Shown here one piece after another: positions 35,677-44,225 of a DNA stretch of 64,000 bases (positions are counted from its first letter, which is position 1; the number at the start of each line of letters is the position of its first letter). The stretch comes from Helicobacter aurati (lineage in GTDB: Bacteria > Campylobacterota > Campylobacteria > Campylobacterales > Helicobacteraceae): positions 1 through 64,000 of the forward strand of contig NZ_NXLW01000006.1 in NCBI RefSeq assembly GCF_003364265.1. The letters run 5' to 3'. A program made the translations under genes and the position numbers. Under the pieces are notes generated by a model that had not been told where the DNA came from, did no database searches, and worked only from the letters and a program-made list of their open reading frames with translations.

Positions 35677-37704
35677 TTATTTCTTTTTGTCGTTACCGGC
35701 GGCTTGGTCAATCATCATTTGAACGGCATTGAAAGAGTTATTCGCTTTGGCTATTTGCTCATCAAAAGAAGCAAATCGTTGAGCCATAGTATCGTATCTA
35801 GCATCAAGCATTTTTTTTGCTTTATCTTTTTCAGAGTTATAGTTTTTTAGCTCTCTATCAAGTGTTTGTTCAAAGGTTTTTAACTTAGCGTTTCCACCTT
35901 CTACTAAATCGGCTAAAACTGCGTTTACTTTTGTAAAAATTCCATCATATCGATTGAATTTTCCCGAATTATCTTTTGTTTCCCCACCGTAGAACACTTG
36001 TTTGGCTTTTTCTGGGTCGGCATTAATGGTGCTTGAAAGTTTACCTGCGTCTAAAGACATGACGCTTTTATCGTTGAGTGAGATTCCATAATCCATGAGG
36101 CTTTTTACGTCCAGTCCGTTAGTGATACGTTGTGTAATAGCTTGATTAATGTCTGGACGTATGCTTCTTATAAGTGATTCTGTGTTAAAAACACCACCTC
36201 TTTTTGTGTCAGGATCAAACTTTGTAACTGCATCAAGTTTCGGCACCGTTTCGTTGTATGCTTTTACAAATTCCTGTACTTCTTTTACAATATCTTCTGT
36301 ATTAGATGTAATGCTAATGGTGTCGGGTTTTCCTTCCTCGGATACTTTTTGTAGAGTGATAGTTAAGCCGCCTACAATATCATCTATTGTATTGCTGGGT
36401 CTTTTGATTATTGCACCGTTATAGCTAATTTCAGAATCTGTTGCGGTTTGTACGTTTTTTGCCTTAAGGATATTCTTTTGCAACACAGAAAAATCAGTAT
36501 ATTTTCCTGCTTGTAAGCCAGCACTTTTTAATGCCTCATTTGAACCCCCGAGATTGATTGTTGTGCTATGGGAGTTAAGCGTGATTTTATTATCTGCGGT
36601 TGACGCGAGTACCCCTTCGATTTTATTTAAAGCCTCTACAATAGCCGCAGCATTTTGTTGAGAATCATTTTCTTTTTTTGTTATTTGCGATAAGTCAATC
36701 TCTGTGCCATTAACTTGAATCTTGCCTGTTAACAGCCCTTCTTTTACTTCAACATTTCCTGCGTATAAATCTTTAGTTTGTGATTGTGTTTGCGTGAAGC
36801 CTAAGACTCCTGTTTTTTCTCCGCCTACATTGATTTTATATCCTCTTCTATCATTGATAATCAGAGACCGACCACCGTCCGCTAGCCCTATGTTTATCTC
36901 GCCATCTTCTAGTAGGCTTTTTGTGGATTCATTAGACTGCAATGCTTCTTGTAGTTTTGTGCGAAGAAATTCGGATTTATCTGCAATAGATTCGTTCATG
37001 TCAAGCTCAACAGATATTTTGTGTAGTTGTCCATCGCTGCCTGTTACTTCAACATAAAAGTCCTTTTCGCCTTCAAGCTTAAATGGGTGATCGCTTATAC
37101 GTTCTGAACGTAATATAGTGCCAAAGTAGATTCTATTATCTTCGCCCGTTTCTTTGCCATTAATCATAAGCTGATAAGGCTTTTGACCACCTGTTTTCAT
37201 AATAACGCCCATGATTTTACCGTCTGTGGCATCTGTGATAGCCTGACTTACTTCTCCCAATGTCATGCCAGCTTTGATGTCGATGTTGTAATTTCTTCCA
37301 TTGGAATATAAGTTTAATGTTGTGTCATCTTTACTAAATGTATCATCTCTTGAAGAAAATTTTGTACCTATTTCGTTAATATCACCTTTGGCAAGTTTTT
37401 TTACTTCAATGTTTATATCTTGGATAGGAATACCTGCAGTAGCAGTGGCTTTGAGGGCATTGCCTGAAACGTTGACATTTCTATTCAAAAATGTAGAATA
37501 ATCTGAAAGCTTTTTTGTATGTGATTTTAATCCAGATAGTGCGCTAAATATTTCTACAAGTTGCTTTTGCTTTTCTACATTAAGCTCCATTTTTTTTTCA
37601 ACAGGTTTTACTAGGTTATCCTCGTCTGCTTTTTTGAGCTTATCAATAACATCAGCATTCAGTACGGAACTTCCAAGTCCTAAAGAAGTTATTTTCCCTG
37701 CCAT
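35677..37704 (-). CDS. fliD: Flagellar filament cap protein FliD
   Basis: The 675-residue hook-associated protein 2 begins 'ITSLGLGSSVLNADVIDKLKKADE', shown here by its parts 'LGLGSSVLNADVIDKL' and 'VEKKMELNVEKQKQLVEIF', and ends in a coiled coil ('SEKDKAKKMLDARYDTMAQ', 'FASFDEQIAKAN'). FliD caps the growing filament and is essential for flagellin polymerisation. The length matches H. pylori FliD (about 685). A sigma-28 type -10 sequence lies upstream, and fliS follows 10 bp downstream. Confidence 0.95.
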   Translation of the reverse strand: MAGKITSLGLGSSVLNADVIDKLKKADEDNLVKPVEKKMELNVEKQKQLVEIFSALSGLKSHTKKLSDYSTFLNRNVNVSGNALKATATAGIPIQDINIEVKKLAKGDINEIGTKFSSRDDTFSKDDTTLNLYSNGRNYNIDIKAGMTLGEVSQAITDATDGKIMGVIMKTGGQKPYQLMINGKETGEDNRIYFGTILRSERISDHPFKLEGEKDFYVEVTGSDGQLHKISVELDMNESIADKSEFLRTKLQEALQSNESTKSLLEDGEINIGLADGGRSLIINDRRGYKINVGGEKTGVLGFTQTQSQTKDLYAGNVEVKEGLLTGKIQVNGTEIDLSQITKKENDSQQNAAAIVEALNKIEGVLASTADNKITLNSHSTTINLGGSNEALKSAGLQAGKYTDFSVLQKNILKAKNVQTATDSEISYNGAIIKRPSNTIDDIVGGLTITLQKVSEEGKPDTISITSNTEDIVKEVQEFVKAYNETVPKLDAVTKFDPDTKRGGVFNTESLIRSIRPDINQAITQRITNGLDVKSLMDYGISLNDKSVMSLDAGKLSSTINADPEKAKQVFYGGETKDNSGKFNRYDGIFTKVNAVLADLVEGGNAKLKTFEQTLDRELKNYNSEKDKAKKMLDARYDTMAQRFASFDEQIAKANNSFNAVQMMIDQAAGNDKKK

Positions 37705-37777
37705 GGTGAATTTCTCCTTTATGTTAAGATGAAATTATTTGCTTTCTCTTGTTAAGAAATTTACATTCCACTATCAT

Positions 37778-37806
37778 ATATCGGCAATGTTTTTATTCTT
37801 TAAAGT
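37778..37806 (-). promoter_or_regulatory. Sigma-28 (FliA) promoter of fliD-fliS
   Basis: On the minus strand GCCGATAT (37778-37785) matches the FliA -10 box. A TTTAAAGA-like -35 starts 11 bases before it and overlaps the last codons and stop of cysS. The -10 is strong, the -35 imperfect. Late flagellar genes such as fliD are normally FliA targets. Confidence 0.65.
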
Positions 37807-39248
37807 TTTTCCCACTCTGTAATTCCACCAGCTTTATCCATTAGCAATATTTCTTCTTTTTCTAGTTGTTTACGAATAGAATCTGCAAGGGCAAAGTTTT
37901 TTTCTTTTTTTGCCTGAGTGCGTTTTGCGATAAGATTTTCAATATGCTCTCTTTGTTGTGAGCCAACTCCCAGTTGGAAATACGATAGAAAATCTAAACT
38001 GCCTAAGCCTAATACACTATCAATAAGCTCCAAATTTGCACAAGCCTTTGCTTTGTATGCCTTGTCTTTAGGATGAGAATCTAAATAGTCGTTGGCTTCT
38101 TTTAAGAACTCTTCAATAACGCTTAATGCCAGCGAGATATTTAAATCATCGCTTAAAGCGACTATAAAATTTTCTTTGAATGTTGTATCGCAGCGATTGA
38201 GCAATTGTTCCAAGCCATCTTGTGGTTGTTGTTCGTGCGCGATAGTGGGAGCAAAAAGAAGACGCTTCTTTAATCGATAGATTCTATCAAGACGCTTTTT
38301 GGAAACCAACAAATCAACTTCATTAAAATTTAATGGCAGCCTGTAATGCGTGCTTAGGAGATAATTGCGTATTATCTCGCCATGGTATGCCTGTAATGCA
38401 TCTCCAATAAAGAAACTGTTTCCTAGACTTTTGCTCATCTTTTCGCCATTGATTGTAACAAAGCCGTTGTGCATCCAGTACTTTGCAATTTCTTTATTGG
38501 CGTAAGAGCGTGTTTGGCTTGCTTCATTTTCATGATGAGGAAAAAATAAATCAGCTCCTCCCGCATGAATATCAATACAATATTCCTTGTCCTTATACGC
38601 TAAAACCGAATCTACCATAGCCGAACATTCAATATGCCATCCTGGTCTGCCTTTGCCAAGTTTACTATCGTAACCTATATCGGTTTCCCCCTTATATGCT
38701 TTCCAAAGCACAAAATCCCTTGAATCTTTTTTGCCTTCTTCAATGGCTATTCTGTGGATAGAGTGCGTATTGTCGACATGTTTGCTTAGGCTGCCGTATT
38801 GCGGATCTTTTGCAACTTCTAAGCAAATATCACCATTAGGCAACGTATAGGCAACTTGCTTGTCAAGTAGAATTTGTATAAATTCTGAAATAGATTCTAG
38901 AAATTCTGTGGCTTTTGGTTCAAAGTTGGCACGGCGAACATTGAGTGACTGCATATCTGCAAGATAGCTTTGAATATAAGTTTGAGCTAACTTTTCTATG
39001 GGAATATTTGTTTGCAGTGATTTGCTAATGAGCTTGTCATCAATATCAGTGAAGTTTTTTGCCATAATGACTTTATAGCCTAGTGTTTCTAAAAATCTTG
39101 CCAATATATCAAAATTGATGGCACTTCTAGCATGTCCCAAATGCGCATTGTCATACACAGTAGGTCCACAGACATAGATTCTGATTTCATTGGATTGTAG
39201 TGGAACAAGATCAACTTTTTCTTTAAGTCGAGAATCATAAATTTTCAT
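37800..39248 (-). CDS. cysS: Cysteinyl-tRNA synthetase
   Basis: The 482-residue class I synthetase has the HIGH-type site 'CGPTVYDNAHLGHARSA' at about 28-44, the zinc site residues around 'GWHIECSAMV', and 'KMSKSLGNSFF' near 265. It charges tRNA-Cys. The start is preceded by AAGGAAT. It lies 9 bp after murJ, the same pair as in H. pylori. Its 3' end overlaps the -35 of the fliD promoter. Confidence 0.97.
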   Translation of the reverse strand: MKIYDSRLKEKVDLVPLQSNEIRIYVCGPTVYDNAHLGHARSAINFDILARFLETLGYKVIMAKNFTDIDDKLISKSLQTNIPIEKLAQTYIQSYLADMQSLNVRRANFEPKATEFLESISEFIQILLDKQVAYTLPNGDICLEVAKDPQYGSLSKHVDNTHSIHRIAIEEGKKDSRDFVLWKAYKGETDIGYDSKLGKGRPGWHIECSAMVDSVLAYKDKEYCIDIHAGGADLFFPHHENEASQTRSYANKEIAKYWMHNGFVTINGEKMSKSLGNSFFIGDALQAYHGEIIRNYLLSTHYRLPLNFNEVDLLVSKKRLDRIYRLKKRLLFAPTIAHEQQPQDGLEQLLNRCDTTFKENFIVALSDDLNISLALSVIEEFLKEANDYLDSHPKDKAYKAKACANLELIDSVLGLGSLDFLSYFQLGVGSQQREHIENLIAKRTQAKKEKNFALADSIRKQLEKEEILLMDKAGGITEWEKL

Positions 39249-39257
39249 TGTTATTCC

Positions 39258-40934
39258 TTAGCATTCAATAGATACAAAATGGGTGAAAATCTTCAGTATT
39301 ATAAAGGTAGCACACAGCAGGATAAAAAATAATAGGCTATATTTTTTGTGCCTAATTATAGCCAAAAAATTAGAGATACCGAATTCCTTGAGAGTGAGAA
39401 AAAGCAAAACAAATCCTCCTATACTTCCTGCCAATGCAATAAAAAAATAACGTAACTCCCAAAATATTCCACTTGTTATCTCCGCGTAGCGCATAATAAG
39501 TATGAATCCGCCTGCTAAAACGGTTCCTATAAGCAGTGAAATTACTGAAAATTTTGCAGCTAGTGCCTGTTGTTTGTTGGCATACAACCAAAGAGAAAAT
39601 ATCTTTGCAAGACCGAAAGGCAGTAATCCTAGCATATATCCCACAAAGGCATAACCAACTAGAATAGTATCGGCTCTTGTGAAATTACCCCTTTCAAAAA
39701 GAAGCCAAATAATCTCGTTGCGCAGCATAAAACCGCCTAATAGACACATTGTAAGTGTTATAAATAAAAACCAAAAAGTTGTTCTAAGATTTTGTAACGC
39801 TTCTTTAGAATTTCCTTTTTGTATGGCTTGTGCAACCATAGGGAAGAGGGCACTAGAGATTGCTATTGCAAACAATGCTAATGGCAATTGGAAGACTCGA
39901 TTGGCAAAATTCAAAATGCTTACTCCACCATCGGAATCGGGCAGTAGAGTTACAAGACTAGAATCGATAATCGCAATAATTTGCGCGCTAGAAGCACCAA
40001 GCATGGCGGGTAAAAATGCTTTAAAGAAGAGTTTTATATCGCATAATAGCTGCAAAATATTTCTTTTTGCTTTGGCGGTAATACATTGGTTTGGGAAACT
40101 GACTTTATTGTCAGAATCTCTTTTGGTAGGGTTGTTTGTAAAGAAGATTCCAAAAGACGTTTTATGTATTCTCAATACGAGACGACTTTGTTTTTTCCAT
40201 TGTTTTAACCGCATCAAGCCTATGTATTGCAGTTGCCAGATTTTAGAAGTGTAAAGTGGATAAAAGTGAATGATGATTTGACAGATGCCGCCAATAAGGA
40301 CGCTATAACTTAAAATATACACGGATTCCAACAAGTCTTTTTGTGCAATTTGTATAAAGAGCATAGCAAAAATCATGGCAAGATTGAGCAGCACTGTATT
40401 ATAGGCATTTACCCAGAAAATCTGCTTATATTGTAGTAATGTACTAAAATAGGTAACGATAAAGATTAAGAAGAGATACCAAAAGTGTATTTTCACAAGA
40501 GGAATCGCAAGTGAAATTCTAGCGGAATCATATCCTAATGCCAAAAGCCTTGTAATGAATGGAGCGCAACATATTACTAGCATTGTTAGAATGAAAAGCA
40601 GAAAGAGAAAAATGCTTGCTATGCTAACGCTAAAAGCTCCTTTATTGCGAGCACTAAGAAAAAAAGGAAGGAAACTCTGGACAAAAGCACCTTCGCTTAC
40701 TATTCTTCGGAACATATTGGGAAATTTAAAAGCAATGAAGAAAATATCACTATAAATGCTTGTGCCAAGTATAGAAGCCTGCATAGCATCACGTAGAAAA
40801 CCAAAGATACGTGAGATAAAAATACCACTTGCATTGGTAAGGAAAAAAACTGCAAGCTTGTTTTTTTTATGCAAAGTATTTGACTTTGTGGACAAGCACT
40901 TATTGTGTTTATTTTGCAAGTTTTTTTTATACAT
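39258..40934 (-). CDS. murJ: Lipid II flippase MurJ (MviN)
   Basis: The product is 558 residues from the ATG at 40932-40934 (an in-frame GTG three codons earlier is possible), with about 14 membrane segments. Key phrases are 'SGIFISRIFGFLRDAMQASILG', split as 'SGIFISRIFGFLRD' and 'AMQASILG', then 'DIFFIAFKFPNMFRRIVSEGAF' in parts 'DIFFIAFKFPN' and 'FRRIVSEGAFVQSFLPFF', and 'LLFERGNFTRADT'. MurJ flips lipid II to the periplasm for cell wall synthesis. A ~30-residue basic N-terminal extension precedes the first helix, and a polar loop near 225-280 is long. Confidence 0.92.
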   Translation of the reverse strand: MYKKNLQNKHNKCLSTKSNTLHKKNKLAVFFLTNASGIFISRIFGFLRDAMQASILGTSIYSDIFFIAFKFPNMFRRIVSEGAFVQSFLPFFLSARNKGAFSVSIASIFLFLLFILTMLVICCAPFITRLLALGYDSARISLAIPLVKIHFWYLFLIFIVTYFSTLLQYKQIFWVNAYNTVLLNLAMIFAMLFIQIAQKDLLESVYILSYSVLIGGICQIIIHFYPLYTSKIWQLQYIGLMRLKQWKKQSRLVLRIHKTSFGIFFTNNPTKRDSDNKVSFPNQCITAKAKRNILQLLCDIKLFFKAFLPAMLGASSAQIIAIIDSSLVTLLPDSDGGVSILNFANRVFQLPLALFAIAISSALFPMVAQAIQKGNSKEALQNLRTTFWFLFITLTMCLLGGFMLRNEIIWLLFERGNFTRADTILVGYAFVGYMLGLLPFGLAKIFSLWLYANKQQALAAKFSVISLLIGTVLAGGFILIMRYAEITSGIFWELRYFFIALAGSIGGFVLLFLTLKEFGISNFLAIIRHKKYSLLFFILLCATFIILKIFTHFVSIEC

Positions 40935-41064
40935 TAGAATCACGCTTTTTAAATCAAAAATTATAGTAAAATATAACTTAAGTTAAAATTTTGTAAAGCT
41001 TTTAGGGAAACTTTGAAAATAACTTCATATTTTAACTTAAACTTCAATCACTTGAGGCTATGCA

Positions 41065-42909
41065 ATGGAATTTTTTGCAACAAAGAAACTTAAGGCAATT
41101 AAGAATTGGGCAAAAGATATTGCTCAATTTTGCGTTGAATCTGATTTGAGTTTTAATGAGTGTAACTTTCATGTCACGTCGATTTATACAATGCTTAAGA
41201 AAGATGATACAAAATTGCCTAAGTCTTTTTTTAAAGAAAGCTACGATCAAACTAAAGAAGAAATTTATCAAACTTTTGATGTTGAGGTTACTCCGAGAGA
41301 GTATGATTTTTCTAAATTGAATTTTATATTTAGCACTAGACATTTAGATGCAACATTGGTGTTACATTCAGGATTCTTAGTTGATGATGGCGAAAATTAT
41401 ATTCCACAATTGGTAGATTTTATCATTGCATTTCTTATACAAAAAGATATTATTATTACCAGTCAAGAAATGATTAAGTCTCGTTTGGAGAAAATTATTA
41501 ATGAGAATTTTTCTCCCCCTTGTACTATCATGGAAGAGAGAAGATTCACTTTTCTTCGCTCTAAACCGTCTAGTACACATAAGGGTTTTACAAATCTTCT
41601 CAAAAAAAGATGGTGTAAAGAAAACAATAAAAGCGCGGTTAGAGGTGCTTTGTATGCTGTCAGTGATGGCGAACCTATTGGCTTTTTTCTTAAAGAAGCA
41701 ATTACAACTTCAGGTAGAAACTTACAGGGCGAGTTTATCGATATGAAGCAACTTTCCATGAATACCCCTCACATAGATAATAGTCAAACTGCTAAAGACC
41801 AAGAATCACAAGGTGCTAATTTTCGTTATAAAGTGCCTCCAGAAGCAGGCAGTGGAATTAAAAAAACCGAGGAAGGCGGTGCAACAAAATATGAAGCTGA
41901 AGGACATGGAATTGTCGAACTTGCAGAGAGCGGCTTAAGACTTATTGATATTGTAACTTTTCAACAAGTAAGCATTAAAACGGGTTGTATTCTTGGCGGC
42001 TTTAATAAGGCAGTGGAGATTGATATTGATTGTCCGGATAATTCTAAAGATGCCGTGCAAATAGGGGCAATTATTGAGGCAGAAGTTGCGAATATTAAAG
42101 GAAATGTAGGAGAACGTACGCTCATTCGCGCCAAAAGACTTACCGTTAATGGGCAAACACACCAAAGTGCTCTTCTTCACGCAGAGGAGGCGAGCATTAC
42201 CATTCATAAGGGCATATTATACAGCAATGAAATTGACATCGATAAGTTAGAAGGTGGCAAGATCTATGGGGCGAATATTAATGTGCTCGAAACACAAGGA
42301 GGGAAAATTATAGGTAACAGTGTCGTTGTTTCGAAATTACATTCTAATACATCGATAAGCTTTAGCGAAAAATTGCATATTAAGGCAATACATGGGAGTG
42401 AAAACCAAATAAGCTTTGATATATTTGCAGACAGCAAACAGAAAGAAATATTGTCTACTGTCATTCAACGTGATATGTTATTGAGAAATAATATTGCCGC
42501 ACGTGTTGCCTATTGTAAATCATTGGCAGATAAGTTACATAAGATTAAACCAATTATTGAGAATCTAAGACCGCTTGTTGAACGTAGCAAAAAAGAAGGA
42601 TTTGAGCTCGATTCTGAAACGCGTAAGACTTTAGGATTCTATGTATTGCTACTTCGACAAATCAAAGAACAAAAAGATCGCGCCAATAAGCTTCAAAAAA
42701 TACGCGTAGAAAATACCCGTAAGGGGGAGGAAGTTGAACGATTATTGAATGATGCTCGTATTACAACAGAATCAAGCTGGAAAGACAACAATCATATTAT
42801 TCTTACACGCAGATTTCCTGCTTCGGAGAAAAGAATATTTGCACAAGATTCTGAAATGTTTGAAGTTTTTATTAATAGTGACGGCGAAATGGAAAAGGAT
42901 GAACAATAG
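41065..42909 (+). CDS. FapA family (DUF342) protein
   Basis: The 614-residue protein has no signal peptide or membrane segment. The central part (~260-460) is a repetitive beta-helix-like region rich in Gly and Ile/Val ('GCILGGFNKAVEIDID', 'EGGKIYGANINVLETQGGKI'), typical of the FapA/DUF342 family, followed by a C-terminal coiled coil (~480-570). FapA-family proteins are found near flagellar and polarity genes in several bacteria. Here it precedes a GspF-like gene and flgE. A precise role is not known. Confidence 0.8.
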   Translation: MEFFATKKLKAIKNWAKDIAQFCVESDLSFNECNFHVTSIYTMLKKDDTKLPKSFFKESYDQTKEEIYQTFDVEVTPREYDFSKLNFIFSTRHLDATLVLHSGFLVDDGENYIPQLVDFIIAFLIQKDIIITSQEMIKSRLEKIINENFSPPCTIMEERRFTFLRSKPSSTHKGFTNLLKKRWCKENNKSAVRGALYAVSDGEPIGFFLKEAITTSGRNLQGEFIDMKQLSMNTPHIDNSQTAKDQESQGANFRYKVPPEAGSGIKKTEEGGATKYEAEGHGIVELAESGLRLIDIVTFQQVSIKTGCILGGFNKAVEIDIDCPDNSKDAVQIGAIIEAEVANIKGNVGERTLIRAKRLTVNGQTHQSALLHAEEASITIHKGILYSNEIDIDKLEGGKIYGANINVLETQGGKIIGNSVVVSKLHSNTSISFSEKLHIKAIHGSENQISFDIFADSKQKEILSTVIQRDMLLRNNIAARVAYCKSLADKLHKIKPIIENLRPLVERSKKEGFELDSETRKTLGFYVLLLRQIKEQKDRANKLQKIRVENTRKGEEVERLLNDARITTESSWKDNNHIILTRRFPASEKRIFAQDSEMFEVFINSDGEMEKDEQ

Positions 42910-43030
42910 TTTGAGTAATTGTATTTGTTGGGAAATATTGTTATGCCATGCATTCCAGCACTCTTGTAAGAATGTCAGAAATATTTTGCAGTTTTTATAG
43001 CTTTGTTATTGCCGTGTCAATGAATCTCGA

Positions 43031-44062
43031 ATGAATCTTATTAATAAAATCGATGAATTAGAAAATGTTTTTTGGCAGTTGGGGTTTGGTTATGGTTCAG
43101 GAATAGGTTTATTGCAGCTTTTAGAATCTATTAAAGGCAACTTGAAGTACAAAGAAAATATTGCACTGTTAGAGAGTATGCAATCTTCTTTAGAAAGAGG
43201 GCTTAGTCTTACAAGTGCAGTAAAAGAACACAAGAGACTTTGTGGGGATTTGGTTGTCGCCCTTTTTCAAATTGCAGAAAAAAGTGGAAAAATGCAAGAA
43301 ATCTGTCAATTATGTGCCAAAGAATTGCGACAACAAAACGAATTTTATCGTATTATCATTAAAGCTATGGTCTATCCTTGTTTTTTGTTGCTTACAACGT
43401 TAATAGTATTTATCGTAGTCTCATTATTTGTTATTCCAGAGTTTGCCGCGATTTATAGAGATCTAGATGCCACTCTTGGGCTAAGTTCTCGCATAATTAT
43501 TTATATTGGTGAAACTTTTTCTTTTTATTACTCCCAGATTGTGCTGTGTTTATTGCTTATTGTAGGGGCATTATGGGCATTTTTTAGTCGGAAAATTGTT
43601 CGTGATAAGTTGTTGTTCGGATTACCTATCGTCAATGCAATTTTAAGAGATTATGAGCTATATCGTTATTTTTTGGGAATGCATTATTTTCTTAAGAGCC
43701 AAGTACCTTTTGAGGAAAGTTTGCAAATTTGCACAGGGCTTGTTGGTAATATTATTTTAAAGCATGAGCTCTTTTTTGTGTTGGATTCTATCAGAAGAGG
43801 AATACCCTTTAGTGAATCATTGCGCGAATTGCAAATAGAAATCGCAAATATCGGGTTGCTGATAAATGCAGAACAGAGCGGAACATTAGACAAAGCCTTG
43901 GCATTAAATGCGGAATTTTACAAAAGAAGATATAACAACACGTTGCAATATATTTCTATTTTAGTAGAGCCGATTGCAGTAATGTGTGTCGGTGCTTTGG
44001 TTGCGTGGATTGCTTTTGCTGTTGTTAGCCCCATTTGGGAATTACTTGTGATTGTCAATTAG
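43031..44062 (+). CDS. Type II secretion / type IV pilus inner membrane protein, GspF/PilC type
   Basis: The 343-residue product has the GspF layout: two related cytoplasmic four-helix domains ('ESMQSSLERGLSLTSAV', 'EESLQICTGL', 'RRGIPFSESLREL') each followed by membrane segments (about 112-135, 158-182 and 315-340), and the conserved 'IAEKSGKM' and 'INAEQSGTLDKAL' motifs. It may serve a Cts-like DNA-uptake machine, as CtsF does in Campylobacter. No ATPase or secretin gene is adjacent; a PilMNO-like trio lies at 5.3-7.5 kb. Confidence 0.82.
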   Translation: MNLINKIDELENVFWQLGFGYGSGIGLLQLLESIKGNLKYKENIALLESMQSSLERGLSLTSAVKEHKRLCGDLVVALFQIAEKSGKMQEICQLCAKELRQQNEFYRIIIKAMVYPCFLLLTTLIVFIVVSLFVIPEFAAIYRDLDATLGLSSRIIIYIGETFSFYYSQIVLCLLLIVGALWAFFSRKIVRDKLLFGLPIVNAILRDYELYRYFLGMHYFLKSQVPFEESLQICTGLVGNIILKHELFFVLDSIRRGIPFSESLRELQIEIANIGLLINAEQSGTLDKALALNAEFYKRRYNNTLQYISILVEPIAVMCVGALVAWIAFAVVSPIWELLVIVN

Positions 44063-44176
44063 GTTTTGCTATTCGTTTGTCTCGAATAACTTAAGTATAA
44101 CCCCCATTTAGGTTGTAGGCTTCTAATGGCGCAACAAGAGGAGTCATAGTCAAATAGTCTTTTAGAATTTGTATTT

Positions 44177-44194
44177 TTGGAATCAAAATTGCTT
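44177..44194 (+). promoter_or_regulatory. Sigma-54 promoter of flgE
   Basis: TTGGAATCAAAATTGCTT has GG (44179-44180) and GC (44191-44192) ten bases apart with a TTGCTT half. It is 32 bp before the flgE start codon. Hook genes are RpoN-dependent in Helicobacter. Confidence 0.8.
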
Positions 44195-44225
44195 TTAAGT
44201 ACAAAATTTTTTCTAAAGGATTTGT

